64,000 nt of DNA from Undibacter mobilis (lineage in GTDB: Bacteria; Pseudomonadota; Alphaproteobacteria; Rhizobiales; Xanthobacteraceae): NCBI RefSeq assembly GCF_003367195.1, contig NZ_QRGO01000001.1, positions 2,838,501 to 2,902,500 on the forward strand, in the 5' to 3' direction. The position numbers and the translations under genes are program-made. The notes below the pieces were generated by a model. It had not been told where the DNA came from. It ran no database searches and saw only the letters and a program-made list of their open reading frames with translations. Positions 33,811 to 43,482 of the stretch are shown here, in pieces. Numbering within the stretch: position 1 is the stretch's first letter; every line of letters begins with the position of its first letter.

Positions 33811-36800
33811 TCACGAACACCCGCTCGTTGACCCACACGTGTCGCACTTCATGCAGGTGCCGTTGCGCACCAAAGTGAAGTTGCCGCATTCGCCGCACAT
33901 CTCGCCTTCGTAGCCCTTGGCCTTGGCTTCGGCGCGCCGCTCGGAAGCGAGCGCCTTGGCCGATGGCTGCGCGACGGCGACGGCTGCCGTTGCGTGGCCG
34001 ACTTCGAGCTGCTGCGCGGGCGACAGCTTCATCTCCGGCTCGGCCTTGAGCGCGGTGGCCGCGTGTCCGCCGGAGAAGGCTGTCACGTTGGCGGTCGACA
34101 CCGCCTGCGCGGCAGGCGAGGCGACCACCGACAGCGAGCGCGTCAGGCCCTTCGACACGAAGTTCGGCGCCGCCTTGCCTTCGCTCTCGCCGGCGCCCAG
34201 CGCGTCGAACGAGCCCTGGCTCGGGTCGACATGGGCGAGGTCGTAACGTTCGAGATACGACACCGCCAGTTCCCGGAACACGTAATCGAGGATCGAGGTG
34301 GCGTATTTGATCGAGTCGTTGCCCTGCACCGGGCCCTGCGGCTCGAAGCGGGTGAAGGTGAAGGCATCGACATATTCCTCGAGCGGCACGCCGTATTGCA
34401 GGCCGAGCGAAATGGCGATGGCGAAGTTGTTGAGCAAAGAGCGCAGCGCCGCGCCTTCCTTGTGCATGTCGACGAAGATCTCGCCGAGACGCCCGTCGTC
34501 ATATTCGCCGGTGCGCAGATAGACCTTGTGGCCACCGACCACGGCCTTCTGCGTGTAGCCCTTGCGGCGCGACGGCAGCTTCTCGCGCTCGCGCAGCACG
34601 GTGACGCGCTCGACGATCTTCTCGACCACCTTCTCGGCGAGGCCGGTGGCGCGGGCCGCCGCCGACTTCTCGAGGAAAGCCTCGATCTGGTCTTCCTCGT
34701 CATCCTCATCGGCGATGAGCTGCGAGTTCAGCGGCTGCGACAGCTTGGAGCCGTCGCGGTACAGCGCGTTGGCCTTCAGCGCCAGCTTCCAGGACAGGAG
34801 ATAGGCCTCCTTGCAGTCCTCGACGGTGGCCTCGTTCGGCATGTTGATGGTCTTGGAGATGGCGCCCGAAATGAAGGGCTGCGCCGCCGCCATCATCTTG
34901 ATGTGGCTGTCCACCGACAGATAGCGCTTGCCGGTGCGGCCGCACGGATTGGCGCAGTCGAACACCGGATAGTGCTCGAGCTTTAGGTGCGGCGCGCCTT
35001 CCACCGTCATGGCGCCGGCCACGTGGATGTTGGCGGCCTCGATCTCGCGCTTGGTGAAGCCGAGCGCGGCGAGGAGGTCGAAGGTCGGCAGCGCCAGTTG
35101 CTCGACCGAGATGCCAAGGACGTCGCGGCAGAACGCTTCGCCGATGGTCCACTTGTTGAAGGCGAACTTGATGTCGAAGGCGGTCGGCAGCGCCTTTTCG
35201 ATCTTGGCGATCACCTCGTCGGTGAAGCCCTTCGCTTTCAGGGTGGTGTGGTTGATGCCCGGGGCCTGCGCCAGCGAGCCATGGCCCACGGCAAAGACCT
35301 CGATCTCGGCGATCTGCGCTTCCGAGTAGCCGAGCGTGCGCAGGGCTTCCGGCACCGCGCGGTTGATGATCTTGAAGTAGCCGCCGCCGGCCAGCTTCTT
35401 GAACTTCACCAGCGCGAAGTCGGGCTCGATGCCGGTGGTGTCGCAATCCATGACCAGGCCGATCGTGCCGGTCGGCGCGATGACGGTGGACTGCGCGTTG
35501 CGATAGCCGTGCTTCTCGCCGAGTTCGATGGCGCGATCCCACGCCGCCTTGGCATGCGCGACCAGCTTCTGGTCGGGGCAGGAGGCGTGATCGAGCGGCA
35601 CGGGGGCCTGCGAGATTTTCTCATAGCCCTGGCGTTCGCCGTAGGCGGCGCGGCGGTGGTTGCGCATCACGCGCAGCATGTGCTCGCGGTTCTTCTTGTA
35701 GCCCGGGAACGGACCTTGCTTCTCGGCCATTTCGGCCGAGGTGGCATAGGACACGCCGGTCATGATCGCAGTGAGGGCGCCGGCATAAGCGCGGCCCTCA
35801 TCGGAGTCATAGGACATGCCGGAGGTCATCAGCAGGCCGCCGATATTGGCGTAGCCGAGGCCGAGCGTGCGGAATTCATAGGAGAGCTGGGCGATTTCCT
35901 TGGACGGGAACTGCGCCATCAGCACCGAGATTTCCAGCACCACGGTCCACAGCCGCACCGCATGCTCGTAGCTCTCGACGTCGAAGGCGCCGGTCTTGCC
36001 GTCGCGGAAGGTCAGGAGGTTCAGCGAGGCGAGGTTGCAGGCCGTGTCGTCGAGGAACATGTACTCGGAGCACGGATTGGAGCCGCGGATTTCACCCGAC
36101 GCCGGGCAGGTGTGCCAGTCGTTCACGGTGGTGTGGAACTGCAGACCCGGATCGGCGCAGGCCCAGGCGGCGTGGCCGATCTTTTCCCACAGATCGCGCG
36201 CCTGCACGGTCTTGGCGACCTTGCCGTTCTTGCGGAACGTCAGATCCCACTTGCCGTCGGCTTCGACCGCCTTGAGGAACTGGTCGGTGACGCGCACCGA
36301 GTTGTTCGAGTTCTGGCCCGACACGGTGAGATAGGCGTCGCTGTCCCAGTCGGTGTCATAGGTCGGGAAGTCGATGTCGGTGTAGCCCTGCTTGGCGAAC
36401 TGGATGACGCGCTTGATGAGGTTGTCCGGCACAAAGGCCTTGCGGGCGAGCTTGACCTCGCGCTTGAGCGCCGGGTTCTTGTCCGGGTTGAAGCAGTCGT
36501 CGTCCGAGCCTTCGCAGTTCACGCAGGCCTTCAGCACCGCCTTGAGGTGCTTCTGGTTGATCTTGGAGCCGGTGACGAGGGCGGCGACCTTCTGCTCTTC
36601 CTGTACCTTCCAGTCGATGTACTTCTCGATATCCGGATGGTCGGCGTCGACGATCACCATCTTCGCCGCGCGGCGCGTGGTGCCGCCCGACTTGATGGCG
36701 CCGGCAGCGCGGTCGCCGATCTTGAGGAACGACATCAGGCCCGACGACTTGCCGCCGCCGGACAGGCGCTCGCCTTCGCCGCGGAGATTCGAGAAGTTGG

Positions 36801-37497
36801 TGCCGGTGCCGGAGCCGTATTTGAACAGGCGCGCCTCGCGCACCCACAGATCCATGATGCCGCCCTCGTTGACGAGGTCGTCGCTGATCGACTGGATGAA
36901 GCAGGCGTGCGGCTGCGGGTGTTCGTAGGACGATTTCGACTTGGTCAGCTTGCCGGTCTGGAAGTCGACGTAATAGTGGCCCTGGCCCGGGCCGTCGATG
37001 CCGTAAGCCCAGTGCAGGCCGGTGTTGAACCACTGCGGCGAGTTCGGCGCGCACATCTGCTTGGCGAGCATGAAGCGCAGCTCGTCGTAAAAGGTCTGGG
37101 CGTCGTCTTCACTGTTGAAGTAGCCGCCTTTCCAGCCCCAGTAAGTCCAGGTGCCGGCCAGGCGATCGAACACCTGCTTCGACGAGGTCTCGCCGATATA
37201 GCGTTCCTTCTCGGGCAAGGCTTCGAGCGCGGCCTCATCGGCCACCGAGCGCCACAGGAAGGAGGGGACGGAGTTTTCTTCGACCTTCTTCAGGCGGGCG
37301 GGGACGCCGGCCTTGCGGAAATACTTCTGCGCCAGCACGTCGGAGGCAACCTGCGACCAGAATTCCGGCACCTCGACATTGTCCAGCTTGAAGACAACGG
37401 AGCCATCCGGATTCTTGATCTCGGACGTGGTCAGACGGAAATCGATTCCTGCGTAAGCCTGACCCGCATCCTTGGTGTAGCGTCGTTCAATCCGCAT
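33811..37497 (-). CDS. nrdJ: class II (B12-dependent) ribonucleoside-diphosphate reductase
   Basis: A 1228-residue adenosylcobalamin-dependent enzyme that makes deoxyribonucleotides with or without oxygen. The start [10 protein letters not shown] (ATG at 37497) is used. The active-site set is present: [12 protein letters not shown] with a redox Cys, NPCSE with the thiyl-radical Cys at residue 476, and [11 protein letters not shown] with the partner Cys. A C-terminal zinc-ribbon-like [20 protein letters not shown] closes the protein. The length and this tail fit the long alphaproteobacterial NrdJ. No nrdAB genes are in the window. A ~290-base leader and candidate NrdR boxes precede it. Confidence 0.96.
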   Translation of the reverse strand: MRIERRYTKDAGQAYAGIDFRLTTSEIKNPDGSVVFKLDNVEVPEFWSQVASDVLAQKYFRKAGVPARLKKVEENSVPSFLWRSVADEAALEALPEKERYIGETSSKQVFDRLAGTWTYWGWKGGYFNSEDDAQTFYDELRFMLAKQMCAPNSPQWFNTGLHWAYGIDGPGQGHYYVDFQTGKLTKSKSSYEHPQPHACFIQSISDDLVNEGGIMDLWVREARLFKYGSGTGTNFSNLRGEGERLSGGGKSSGLMSFLKIGDRAAGAIKSGGTTRRAAKMVIVDADHPDIEKYIDWKVQEEQKVAALVTGSKINQKHLKAVLKACVNCEGSDDDCFNPDKNPALKREVKLARKAFVPDNLIKRVIQFAKQGYTDIDFPTYDTDWDSDAYLTVSGQNSNNSVRVTDQFLKAVEADGKWDLTFRKNGKVAKTVQARDLWEKIGHAAWACADPGLQFHTTVNDWHTCPASGEIRGSNPCSEYMFLDDTACNLASLNLLTFRDGKTGAFDVESYEHAVRLWTVVLEISVLMAQFPSKEIAQLSYEFRTLGLGYANIGGLLMTSGMSYDSDEGRAYAGALTAIMTGVSYATSAEMAEKQGPFPGYKKNREHMLRVMRNHRRAAYGERQGYEKISQAPVPLDHASCPDQKLVAHAKAAWDRAIELGEKHGYRNAQSTVIAPTGTIGLVMDCDTTGIEPDFALVKFKKLAGGGYFKIINRAVPEALRTLGYSEAQIAEIEVFAVGHGSLAQAPGINHTTLKAKGFTDEVIAKIEKALPTAFDIKFAFNKWTIGEAFCRDVLGISVEQLALPTFDLLAALGFTKREIEAANIHVAGAMTVEGAPHLKLEHYPVFDCANPCGRTGKRYLSVDSHIKMMAAAQPFISGAISKTINMPNEATVEDCKEAYLLSWKLALKANALYRDGSKLSQPLNSQLIADEDDEEDQIEAFLEKSAAARATGLAEKVVEKIVERVTVLREREKLPSRRKGYTQKAVVGGHKVYLRTGEYDDGRLGEIFVDMHKEGAALRSLLNNFAIAISLGLQYGVPLEEYVDAFTFTRFEPQGPVQGNDSIKYATSILDYVFRELAVSYLERYDLAHVDPSQGSFDALGAGESEGKAAPNFVSKGLTRSLSVVASPAAQAVSTANVTAFSGGHAATALKAEPEMKLSPAQQLEVGHATAAVAVAQPSAKALASERRAEAKAKGYEGEMCGECGNFTLVRNGTCMKCDTCGSTSGCS

Positions 37498-37788
37498 CTT
37501 CTCAGTCCCCAAAATTCCGGGCGGCCTGGGCCGCCGACGATTATTCCAGACGGACCTGTCCCTGTCCGCCTTCTGACAACTCAAAAACTCTGTCTGAGAC
37601 CCACCTCAGCGGTCCGGAGCTCGTAAATCGGCACCCGGTACCTCCGGGTCCTTGTCCGACCCGGTTACGCAAAGCTCACCCGTTCCCTGAAAACGCCTGA
37701 GAGGGCTTTCAGGGCTCAAAACGCCACAGCGCGTCGGTTTGGAGGTTCCGGCAGGAACGCAAAACGGGAACTCAAACCCACCGTACTG
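37498..37788 (-). other. long structured leader of nrdJ
   Basis: If transcription starts near 37788, the mRNA has ~290 untranslated bases. Strong inverted pairs are seen: CCCTGAAA (37685-37692) with TTTCAGGG (37707-37714), and GGGTC/GACCC and GGCGGCC/GGCCGCC near the start codon. I looked for the conserved cobalamin riboswitch elements (the GCCACTG-type and AGCCMGGAGACC-type boxes) and did not find them. Confidence 0.45.
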
Positions 37789-37804
37789 GCACTAAATCTA
37801 GGGG
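37789..37804. promoter_or_regulatory. possible NrdR box 1
   Basis: Core CTAAATCTAG (37792-37801) fits the palindromic form CWA-TAT-TWG of NrdR sites at 8 of 10 core positions. It covers the predicted -10 element. NrdR represses ribonucleotide reductase genes in most bacteria. Confidence 0.45.
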
Positions 37805-37823
37805 ACTCACTCCCCATCGTCAA
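37795..37823 (-). promoter_or_regulatory. predicted promoter of nrdJ
   Basis: On the minus strand, TTGACG (37823 down to 37818), a 17-base spacer and TAGATT (37800 down to 37795). The -35 overlaps the left end of candidate NrdR box 2 and the -10 overlaps box 1. Confidence 0.5.
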
Positions 37824-37836
37824 CAACAGCTTGTGG
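37821..37836. promoter_or_regulatory. possible NrdR box 2
   Basis: Core CAACAGCTTG (37824-37833) matches the NrdR pattern at 7 of 10 core positions. Its centre is 32 bases from that of box 1, the three-turn spacing of NrdR site pairs. Confidence 0.4.
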
Positions 37837-38413
37837 GGTATTGGTAACCAAATCACTAAGTCTTGTGTCGGTCGCCACTCCCTACGTCAAAAGCTGGTGT
37901 TCGAGATTGGGCCCAGTATGGGCGTTCAAGCCCAACCGGGAAGCCATTTTTCTTCGCCGTCGAGTTAGGTTTTCCTGCCTAGTCCCGTGATAGAAAAATG
38001 ACCGAAAATGGGGGCTTGCCGACAACCCACAGCTTCTTTTCGGTCTTGGCCGGACGGGGATAAAGGCGGGATAACCACCCGGGAACCGGGATGAGAGTCG
38101 CTGATTCTCGTTTAGAGGTCAGGCCCTTAGCCTGTGGGTGCGGCAGACTGACCAGCGGGATAAGGACACCCACCGCTGTGAATCGCGCCATGGGCGAGGT
38201 TCTTAAGGCGACGCCAAGGAATCGTTCGGCCACCGCGCATGGCGGGGCCTACGAAAAAGGCGGACCTCAGAGAGGCCCGCCTTCTTATTTCCCGGCACTG
38301 TCATCTCGTATCCAGCGCGCAAATGCTGAATTCCTGAGCACGATAACTCCAGAATCTGGGCAATGGCAATGGCGCCGTCGTGCGCCTCTGGCGACCTGCT
38401 CAAACCGGGGCGG
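37837..38413. other. 577-base intergenic region, no supported gene
   Basis: Lies between the nrdJ promoter and the MscS gene. A possible 84-residue frame on the minus strand lacks a ribosome binding site and family match. TTGGTAACCAA (37841-37851) is an 11-base palindrome. A hairpin terminator lies at 38257-38283. A small RNA is possible but not shown. Confidence 0.5.
38257..38283 (-). terminator. terminator hairpin downstream of mscS
   Basis: AAGGCGG-A-CCTC and GAGG-C-CCGCCTT around AGA, with one A:C mismatch. On the minus strand it is followed by TTTTT, so it can end the transcript of the MscS gene 130 bases upstream. The plus side is also T-rich. Confidence 0.65.
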
Positions 38414-39505
38414 TCAGATCTGTTGTCTGTCGATCGCCACATCGGCCCGGCGCCGCGGCAGCGCCTCGGGGTGTTCGCGCTGCAGGAAGTCGATGAGTTT
38501 CTCGCGCACCTCGCAGCGCAGATCGAAGGTCCGGGGTGCCGACCGCGCGCTGACGAGGCAGCGCAGTTCCAGCGTGTCCGTCTTGCAGTCGGTGACCTGG
38601 AGATTGACCACCTTGCCGTCCCACAAAGGCGAGGCCTTGGCGATTTCCTCAAGCTTGGCGCGGATCGCCGCCACGGGCGCGCGATAATCCACATAAAGCA
38701 TCGACGTGCCGATCAGCTCCGAGTTTTCGCGCGTCCAGTTCTGGAACGGCTTCTCGATGAAATAGGTCAGCGGCACGATGAGGCGCCGCCAGTCCCAGAG
38801 CCGCAACACCACGTAAGTCGCGGTGATCTCCTCGACCCAGCCCCATTCGTTCTCGACGATCACGGCATCGTCGATGCGGATCGGCTGCGTCACCGCCAGT
38901 TGGACGCCGGCAATGAGGTTCGACAGCACCGGCCGTGCCGCAAAACCGGCAACGAGACCGGCGACGCCCGCGGAAGCGAACAGGCTGACGCCGTATTGGC
39001 GCACCGGTTCGAAAGTCATCAGCGCCGCGCTGATCGTGAAGATGATGATGAGCACGTCGAGGGCGCGCAGCAGCACGCGAACCTGCGTGTAGTGCTTGCG
39101 CGCGAGCAGGTTGTCGTCGCTGTCGATGCGGAATTGCAGCAGGTAAAGGTCCGCTGCGATCTTGAGCGCCGTCATCGCCGCCCAGCCGATCATGGCAATG
39201 ACCGCGATCAGCATGAAGCGGCCGATCCATTCCGCGGTCTGGGAGTCGAAGGGGGCCACCGGCACCGAGATCGACAGCGCGAGAATGATCAGGCCGAGAC
39301 GGGTGACGCCGCGCATTTGCTGCACGACGGTCAGCGCGTAGGGGAAGCGCGTCGCCAGCGTCTTGCGCAGCAGCCGCCGTGCGGTCTTGTGCAGCGAATA
39401 GGCAATGGCGACGGCAAGGGCCACGATCACGATCGCGACTATCTGGTCGGGCAGCCAGGCCAGCCACTGGGCGAGGGCGTTGAGCGCCGATCTGAGCGAG
39501 TCCAT
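38414..39505 (-). CDS. MscS family mechanosensitive channel
   Basis: A 363-residue inner-membrane protein from the ATG at 39505 (MDSLRSALNALAQWLAWLPD). Four or so hydrophobic segments precede the conserved pore and cytoplasmic part: SVSLFASAGVAGLVAGFAAR-like helix (GVSLFASAGVAGLVAGFAAR), then PVLSNLIAGVQLAVTQPIRI, DDAVIVENEWGWVEEITATY and RRLIVPLTYFIEKPFQNWTR. This is the MscS TM3/beta-domain signature. It opens on membrane tension to release solutes on osmotic downshock. It is divergent from the NDUFA12 gene. Reading to 40156 upstream is rejected as antisense to that gene. Confidence 0.92.
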   Translation of the reverse strand: MDSLRSALNALAQWLAWLPDQIVAIVIVALAVAIAYSLHKTARRLLRKTLATRFPYALTVVQQMRGVTRLGLIILALSISVPVAPFDSQTAEWIGRFMLIAVIAMIGWAAMTALKIAADLYLLQFRIDSDDNLLARKHYTQVRVLLRALDVLIIIFTISAALMTFEPVRQYGVSLFASAGVAGLVAGFAARPVLSNLIAGVQLAVTQPIRIDDAVIVENEWGWVEEITATYVVLRLWDWRRLIVPLTYFIEKPFQNWTRENSELIGTSMLYVDYRAPVAAIRAKLEEIAKASPLWDGKVVNLQVTDCKTDTLELRCLVSARSAPRTFDLRCEVREKLIDFLQREHPEALPRRRADVAIDRQQI

Positions 39506-39625
39506 ATGTGCCGAAAGTCCCCCGATAATGCGTGAAAAATGTGATGAATGGCGCCGGGGGCATGCTGGACACGGGCGTGCCGGGGTGTCACAACGCGCCC
39601 ATCGCAACAGAAATGCGCGTCGGCG

Positions 39626-40036
39626 ATGAAAAGTTTCCTGCTGAAATGCTTCACCTGGTGGAACTCCTCCACCTTCGGTACCGATTTGTGGACCCGTCTC
39701 TACGGCGAGAAGGTCGGCACCGACGAGTTCGGCAACACCTATTACCGGACCAAGGGCGGCAAGATCGATCCGACGCTGCTCTTCGAACGCCGCTGGGTGA
39801 TCTATAACGGCTATGCCGAGGCGAGCACCGTGCCGCCGGGCTGGCACGGCTGGCTGCACCACACCGTCGACGTGCCGCCGACCGATGAAACTTACGTCCC
39901 GCGTGAATGGCAGAAGCCGCATCGGCCGAACATGACGGGGACGCCCGGCGCCTACCGGCCGCAGGGCTCGACTCTCGCATCGGGCCGCCGCCCCAAGGCG
40001 ACCGGCGACTACAAGGCCTGGTCTCCGGAAGGCTGA
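39626..40036 (+). CDS. NDUFA12-type NADH:ubiquinone oxidoreductase subunit
   Basis: A 136-residue protein starting MKSFLLKCFTWWNSSTFGTD. LYGEKVGTDEFGNTYYRTKG, RRWVIYNGYAEASTVPPGWH and WLHHTVDVPPTDE are the signature blocks of the mitochondrial B17.2/NDUFA12 accessory subunit, which alphaproteobacteria retain as a complex I-associated protein. It would attach to the peripheral arm near NuoI/NuoB. The 14 nuo genes are not in the window. The next gene on the strand is the DUF2155 protein. Confidence 0.9.
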   Translation: MKSFLLKCFTWWNSSTFGTDLWTRLYGEKVGTDEFGNTYYRTKGGKIDPTLLFERRWVIYNGYAEASTVPPGWHGWLHHTVDVPPTDETYVPREWQKPHRPNMTGTPGAYRPQGSTLASGRRPKATGDYKAWSPEG

Positions 40037-40158
40037 TGCCGATCGCGGCCTTCTGGGCCGCCCTTCCGCCGCCGCATTCACCGTGTTAACCGGACCCCAT
40101 ACGGCGCGTGCGAATCCGCGCGCGCGGGCGCCTGAAACTCCCTGATCAAGCGACATTT

Positions 40159-41139
40159 ATGGCCCGGGTCCGGCTTCCAGCGATAGCGATGATGGTGCTG
40201 CTCGGCGCGGGTCCGGCGCTGGCCCAGTTCACCGACATTTTCAGCGACGGCCCGCCGCGTCCGCCCGGCAATGTGCCGCGCGGCCAGCCTCCGCAGCAGG
40301 CACCGAATGTTGCGCCGGCCGACCTCGGCCGCGGCCGCGACGTTCAGAGCGGCGCCACGGCCACGCAATCGGGGAACTGGGTCAATCCGGATCTGCCGCC
40401 CGCACAGCCTTTGCCGGCACCGATGAACCTGCCGCCGTCCAGCCGGCCGGGCCGCGGCGGCATCCAGTCCGACGAATTGGCGCCACTGCCGGGCACCAAT
40501 GCGAGGCCGGGCGACCTGACTCCCATGACACCGGTTGCACCGAGTGCACCGGCGGGCCAGCAGCCGCAGAATGCCGGCCCGAATCCGGTGCAGACACTGC
40601 CCGGCCTGCCGCCGGGCCAGCGTCAGCCGCCGGGAACGCCGACCGACGCCGCGCTTCAACCGGGCGACGAAGTCGTGGTCGAGCCACCGCCGCAGCGCAT
40701 CGCCAATCCGACGGCGGTGTTCAACGGTCTCGACAAGATCACCGGCCGCATCATCTCATTCGACGTCGCCATCGATGAAACCGTGCAGTTCGGCGCGCTG
40801 CGCGTGACGCCGCGGGTGTGCTATTCGCGGCCGCCGACCGAAACGCCGAACACCGACGCTTTCACCCAGGTCGATGAGGTGACGCTCAACGGCGAGATCA
40901 AGCGTATTTTTTCCGGCTGGATGTTTGCGGCGAGCCCCGGCCTCAACGCGGTCGAGCATCCGACCTATGACGTCTGGCTGACCGACTGCAAAGGCGGCAC
41001 CAATCCGAACGTCGCGGACGCCGCCGAAGCCAAGAAGCCGGCACCCGCCGCCGCGCCCGCTCAACGCGCGCCGCAGCCGCGTCCAACGCAGCCGCGTACG
41101 CAACAGCCCGCCGGCAATTTGTTGCCGCCGCTGCGCTGA
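40159..41139 (+). CDS. DUF2155 periplasmic protein with Pro-rich linker
   Basis: A 326-residue exported protein starting MARVRLPAIAMMVLLGAGPA. A long Pro/Gln/Gly-rich linker occupies residues ~30-180. The C-terminal DUF2155 domain has NGLDKITGRIISFDVAIDET, CYSRPPTETPNTDAFTQVDE, then IFSGWMFAASPGLNAVEHP and YDVWLTDCK, with two Cys that could pair. DUF2155 proteins of alphaproteobacteria lie next to complex I accessory or aat genes; role unknown. The stop is six bases from the convergent aat. Confidence 0.85.
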   Translation: MARVRLPAIAMMVLLGAGPALAQFTDIFSDGPPRPPGNVPRGQPPQQAPNVAPADLGRGRDVQSGATATQSGNWVNPDLPPAQPLPAPMNLPPSSRPGRGGIQSDELAPLPGTNARPGDLTPMTPVAPSAPAGQQPQNAGPNPVQTLPGLPPGQRQPPGTPTDAALQPGDEVVVEPPPQRIANPTAVFNGLDKITGRIISFDVAIDETVQFGALRVTPRVCYSRPPTETPNTDAFTQVDEVTLNGEIKRIFSGWMFAASPGLNAVEHPTYDVWLTDCKGGTNPNVADAAEAKKPAPAAAPAQRAPQPRPTQPRTQQPAGNLLPPLR

Positions 41140-41145
41140 TCGGCC

Positions 41146-41829
41146 TTACCGCGTCGATCCATTATCGAGAATGGCCAGCGCCTCCGCGCCGCTGATCGGT
41201 CGGTCGGCCGGCAGCGCGGCGAAATCGGCGGTGCCGATCAGCGCCTCTTCGAGCAGCTTGTGATAGCGCTTTTTCGGCACCTCGACGGCGCCGAAGCTGC
41301 GCAGATGTTCGGTCACATATTGCGTGTCGCAAAGTGTGAAGCCGCCGGCCTTCAGCCGCGCAATCAGATGCACCAGCGCAATCTTGGACGCATCGCGCAC
41401 GGTGTGAAACATGCTCTCGCCGAAATAGGCGCGGCCGAGCGACACGCCGTAAAGCCCGCCGACCAGACGCTCGCCGTCATAGACCTCGACCGTGTGGCAA
41501 TGGCCGCGGTCGAACAGGCCGCGATAGAGTTTGCGGATGCGATCGTTGATCCAGGTGCGGTCGCGATCGGGCGCCGGCGCGGCGCAGCCGTCGATCACGG
41601 CATCGAAATCGCGATCGACAAGAACGGTGAGGGGCGTGGTGCGCACCGTGCGGGCCAGCCGTGCGGACACATGGAAACCGGACAGCGGAATAATGCCGCG
41701 CTGCTCTGGCTCGATCCAGTACAGCGCCGGATCGTCGGCATTCTCCGCCATCGGGAAGATGCCGCAGGCATAGGCCTTGAGCAGCACGTCGGGCGTAATT
41801 TCGAACGGGGCATTGTCGCGGCTGGCCAT
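41146..41829 (-). CDS. aat: leucyl/phenylalanyl-tRNA--protein transferase
   Basis: A 227-residue enzyme that adds Leu or Phe to N-terminal Lys or Arg of proteins, creating N-degrons for ClpS/ClpAP. Marks are [20 protein letters not shown], the [16 protein letters not shown] block, [40 protein letters not shown] and [20 protein letters not shown], all core Aat signatures. Family length is normal. The recipients ClpS and ClpA are encoded 24 kb away in the same window. It is divergent from a response regulator gene and convergent with DUF2155. Confidence 0.96.
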   Translation of the reverse strand: MASRDNAPFEITPDVLLKAYACGIFPMAENADDPALYWIEPEQRGIIPLSGFHVSARLARTVRTTPLTVLVDRDFDAVIDGCAAPAPDRDRTWINDRIRKLYRGLFDRGHCHTVEVYDGERLVGGLYGVSLGRAYFGESMFHTVRDASKIALVHLIARLKAGGFTLCDTQYVTEHLRSFGAVEVPKKRYHKLLEEALIGTADFAALPADRPISGAEALAILDNGSTR

Positions 41830-41969
41830 AGCCTGATCTTAATCCAGAATGCGCGGTTCCGGCGACGTTAAGATGCCGCTTACCATACATATCAAAATGT
41901 CAGACGGCGCGAACATTAGCCTGCCGCACGGCGTTGTCATGCGAGCTGAACTCGATCGCGAGTATCGCC

Positions 41970-42353
41970 ATGAGTCGTGGGCCGCAGCCGATCAAAGTGC
42001 TTCTGGTGGAGGACGATGTCGTGATCGGCTCCCTTGTGGCCGACAAGCTTCGTGATGACGGCTTCGTCGTCCAGGAAGCGAGCACCGGCGAAAAGGCGAT
42101 CGCCTGGCTCGAAACCGAGCCGGGCATCGACATCCTGTTCACCGATATCAGTCTGCCCGGCGAGGTCGATGGCCGCGAACTGGCGGTGCGCGCCCGCGCC
42201 ATGCGGCCAGACCTGCCGATCGTTTATGCCTCCGGTTGTTATTCGGCCTTCGGCCTCGAGGGCATGGTGACGCGCTCGCTGTTCGTGCCGAAGCCGTATC
42301 AGCCCGCCGATATCTGCGCGCTGCTGGCGCGGCTAACCGAGCCGGTCCATTGA
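41970..42353 (+). CDS. single-domain response regulator
   Basis: A 127-residue REC domain starting MSRGPQPIKVLLVEDDVVIG. The acidic pair is VEDD, the acceptor lies in IDILFTDISLPGEVDGRELA, and YASGCYSAFG carries a Ser in place of the switch Thr, before the Lys in VPKPYQP. There is no output domain, so it should relay phosphate or act by binding. It is convergent with the hybrid kinase that ends 14 bases away. A TTG start at 41934 is possible but weaker. Confidence 0.87.
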   Translation: MSRGPQPIKVLLVEDDVVIGSLVADKLRDDGFVVQEASTGEKAIAWLETEPGIDILFTDISLPGEVDGRELAVRARAMRPDLPIVYASGCYSAFGLEGMVTRSLFVPKPYQPADICALLARLTEPVH

Positions 42354-42367
42354 CCCGGTCGCGGTGA

Positions 42368-43477
42368 TCAGGCGGCAGGTCGCGGTGCGGCGGCGGGAGC
42401 CGCGGGAGGGGGATTGTGCGCCGGCGTGGGAGACAGATCGAAGGTCAGGACGATGCGCGCACCACGATGGGTGCGATCCTGTTCGATGGTGGCGCGAATT
42501 TTCTCGGCCATGGCGCGCACAATGCGCTGACCCAAGCCGGTCGATTTCGGACCGCCATTTGGCGCGATGCCGACGCCGTCGTCCTCGACGGTCAGGACGC
42601 CGCGATTTTCGCCGTCCTTGCGCAGCATGACGCGGATCACGCCCTTGCCTTCGGGATAGGCGTATTTCAGCGCGTTGGTGACGAGTTCATTGACGATCAT
42701 GCCGATGGCGACGGCGTGATCGGGTGTCGCCGCGATCGGTTCCGCTTGGAGCGCCAGCTGCGCCAGCGCGCCGTCTTCGGCGGAGCGGCGCAGATCCTCG
42801 ACCAGGGCTTCGAGATAAAGGTCGATGGCAACCGCCTGGACGTCGTCCGAGGTGTAGAGCCGGCGATGCACCTGCGCTACGGCCATCACGCGGCCGGTGG
42901 CATCGCTCAAGGCTTCGCTGACCTCGGCATTGTGAGCAGCGTTTGACTGGATGGTGAGCAGCGAAGCGATAAGCTGAAGGCTGTTGCCGACGCGGTGGTT
43001 GACCTCGCGCATGAGGAGCGCGCGTTCGGTCGCCAGCGCCTCGAAGCGATCGCGCGCGGCGCGGACTTCGGCTTCAGCGGCCTCCTTGGCGCGGCGCATG
43101 CGCATGGCGTCGACGGCGGTGTGGAACGCGGCCTTGAGCAGGAAAATGAATTCGCCCTGGACGTCCTTGACGACATAGTCGAACGCGCCGGCCTTGAGAA
43201 CGGCGACCGCCATGCGCGAGTCCTGCGCGCCGGTGACGACGATGACCGGCGGATGATTGGGCATAGCGTTGATGCGCTCGGTCAGCTCGACGCCGGAAAT
43301 GCCGGGCATGTAAAGATCGACCGCGACGATGTCGAAATCCGAATGTTCGGCAAGCAGGCGCAGTCCGGTCTCGCCGTCGCCGGCGGTCAGGACCTCGATG
43401 CCATCGCGGCCGAGGCTCCGCGCGACCAGCCGGCGCAGACCTTCATCATCGTCGATATAGAGAACCTTGCGGGGCAT
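42368..43477 (-). CDS. REC-HisKA_2 (HWE-like) hybrid sensor kinase
   Basis: A 369-residue soluble protein: REC domain at 1-120 (VLYIDDDEGLRRLVARSLGR; acceptor in DIVAVDLYMPGISGVEL), a coiled helix (RRAKEAAEAEVRAARDRFEA), then the HisKA_2 dimer domain with phospho-His in LMREVNHRVGNSLQLIASLL, and an ATPase domain with MIVNELVTNALKYAYPEGKG and VEDDGVGI. A Pro/Ala tail ends it. HisKA_2 kinases often feed the PhyR general stress pathway in alphaproteobacteria; this is inference. It follows the REC gene by five bases. Confidence 0.92.
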   Translation of the reverse strand: MPRKVLYIDDDEGLRRLVARSLGRDGIEVLTAGDGETGLRLLAEHSDFDIVAVDLYMPGISGVELTERINAMPNHPPVIVVTGAQDSRMAVAVLKAGAFDYVVKDVQGEFIFLLKAAFHTAVDAMRMRRAKEAAEAEVRAARDRFEALATERALLMREVNHRVGNSLQLIASLLTIQSNAAHNAEVSEALSDATGRVMAVAQVHRRLYTSDDVQAVAIDLYLEALVEDLRRSAEDGALAQLALQAEPIAATPDHAVAIGMIVNELVTNALKYAYPEGKGVIRVMLRKDGENRGVLTVEDDGVGIAPNGGPKSTGLGQRIVRAMAEKIRATIEQDRTHRGARIVLTFDLSPTPAHNPPPAAPAAAPRPAA

Positions 43478-43482
43478 GGTGC

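Noticed and set aside
34987..37626. 879-residue open frame on the plus strand opposite nrdJ
   Set aside because: Antisense to nrdJ, no recognisable domain, no start site.
37498..37985. Cobalamin riboswitch upstream of nrdJ
   Set aside because: Expected from B12 dependence, but none of the conserved boxes were found on the minus strand.
37979..38233. 84-residue frame on the minus strand in the nrdJ-mscS gap
   Set aside because: No ribosome binding site, no similarity, and a composition like the surrounding intergenic DNA.
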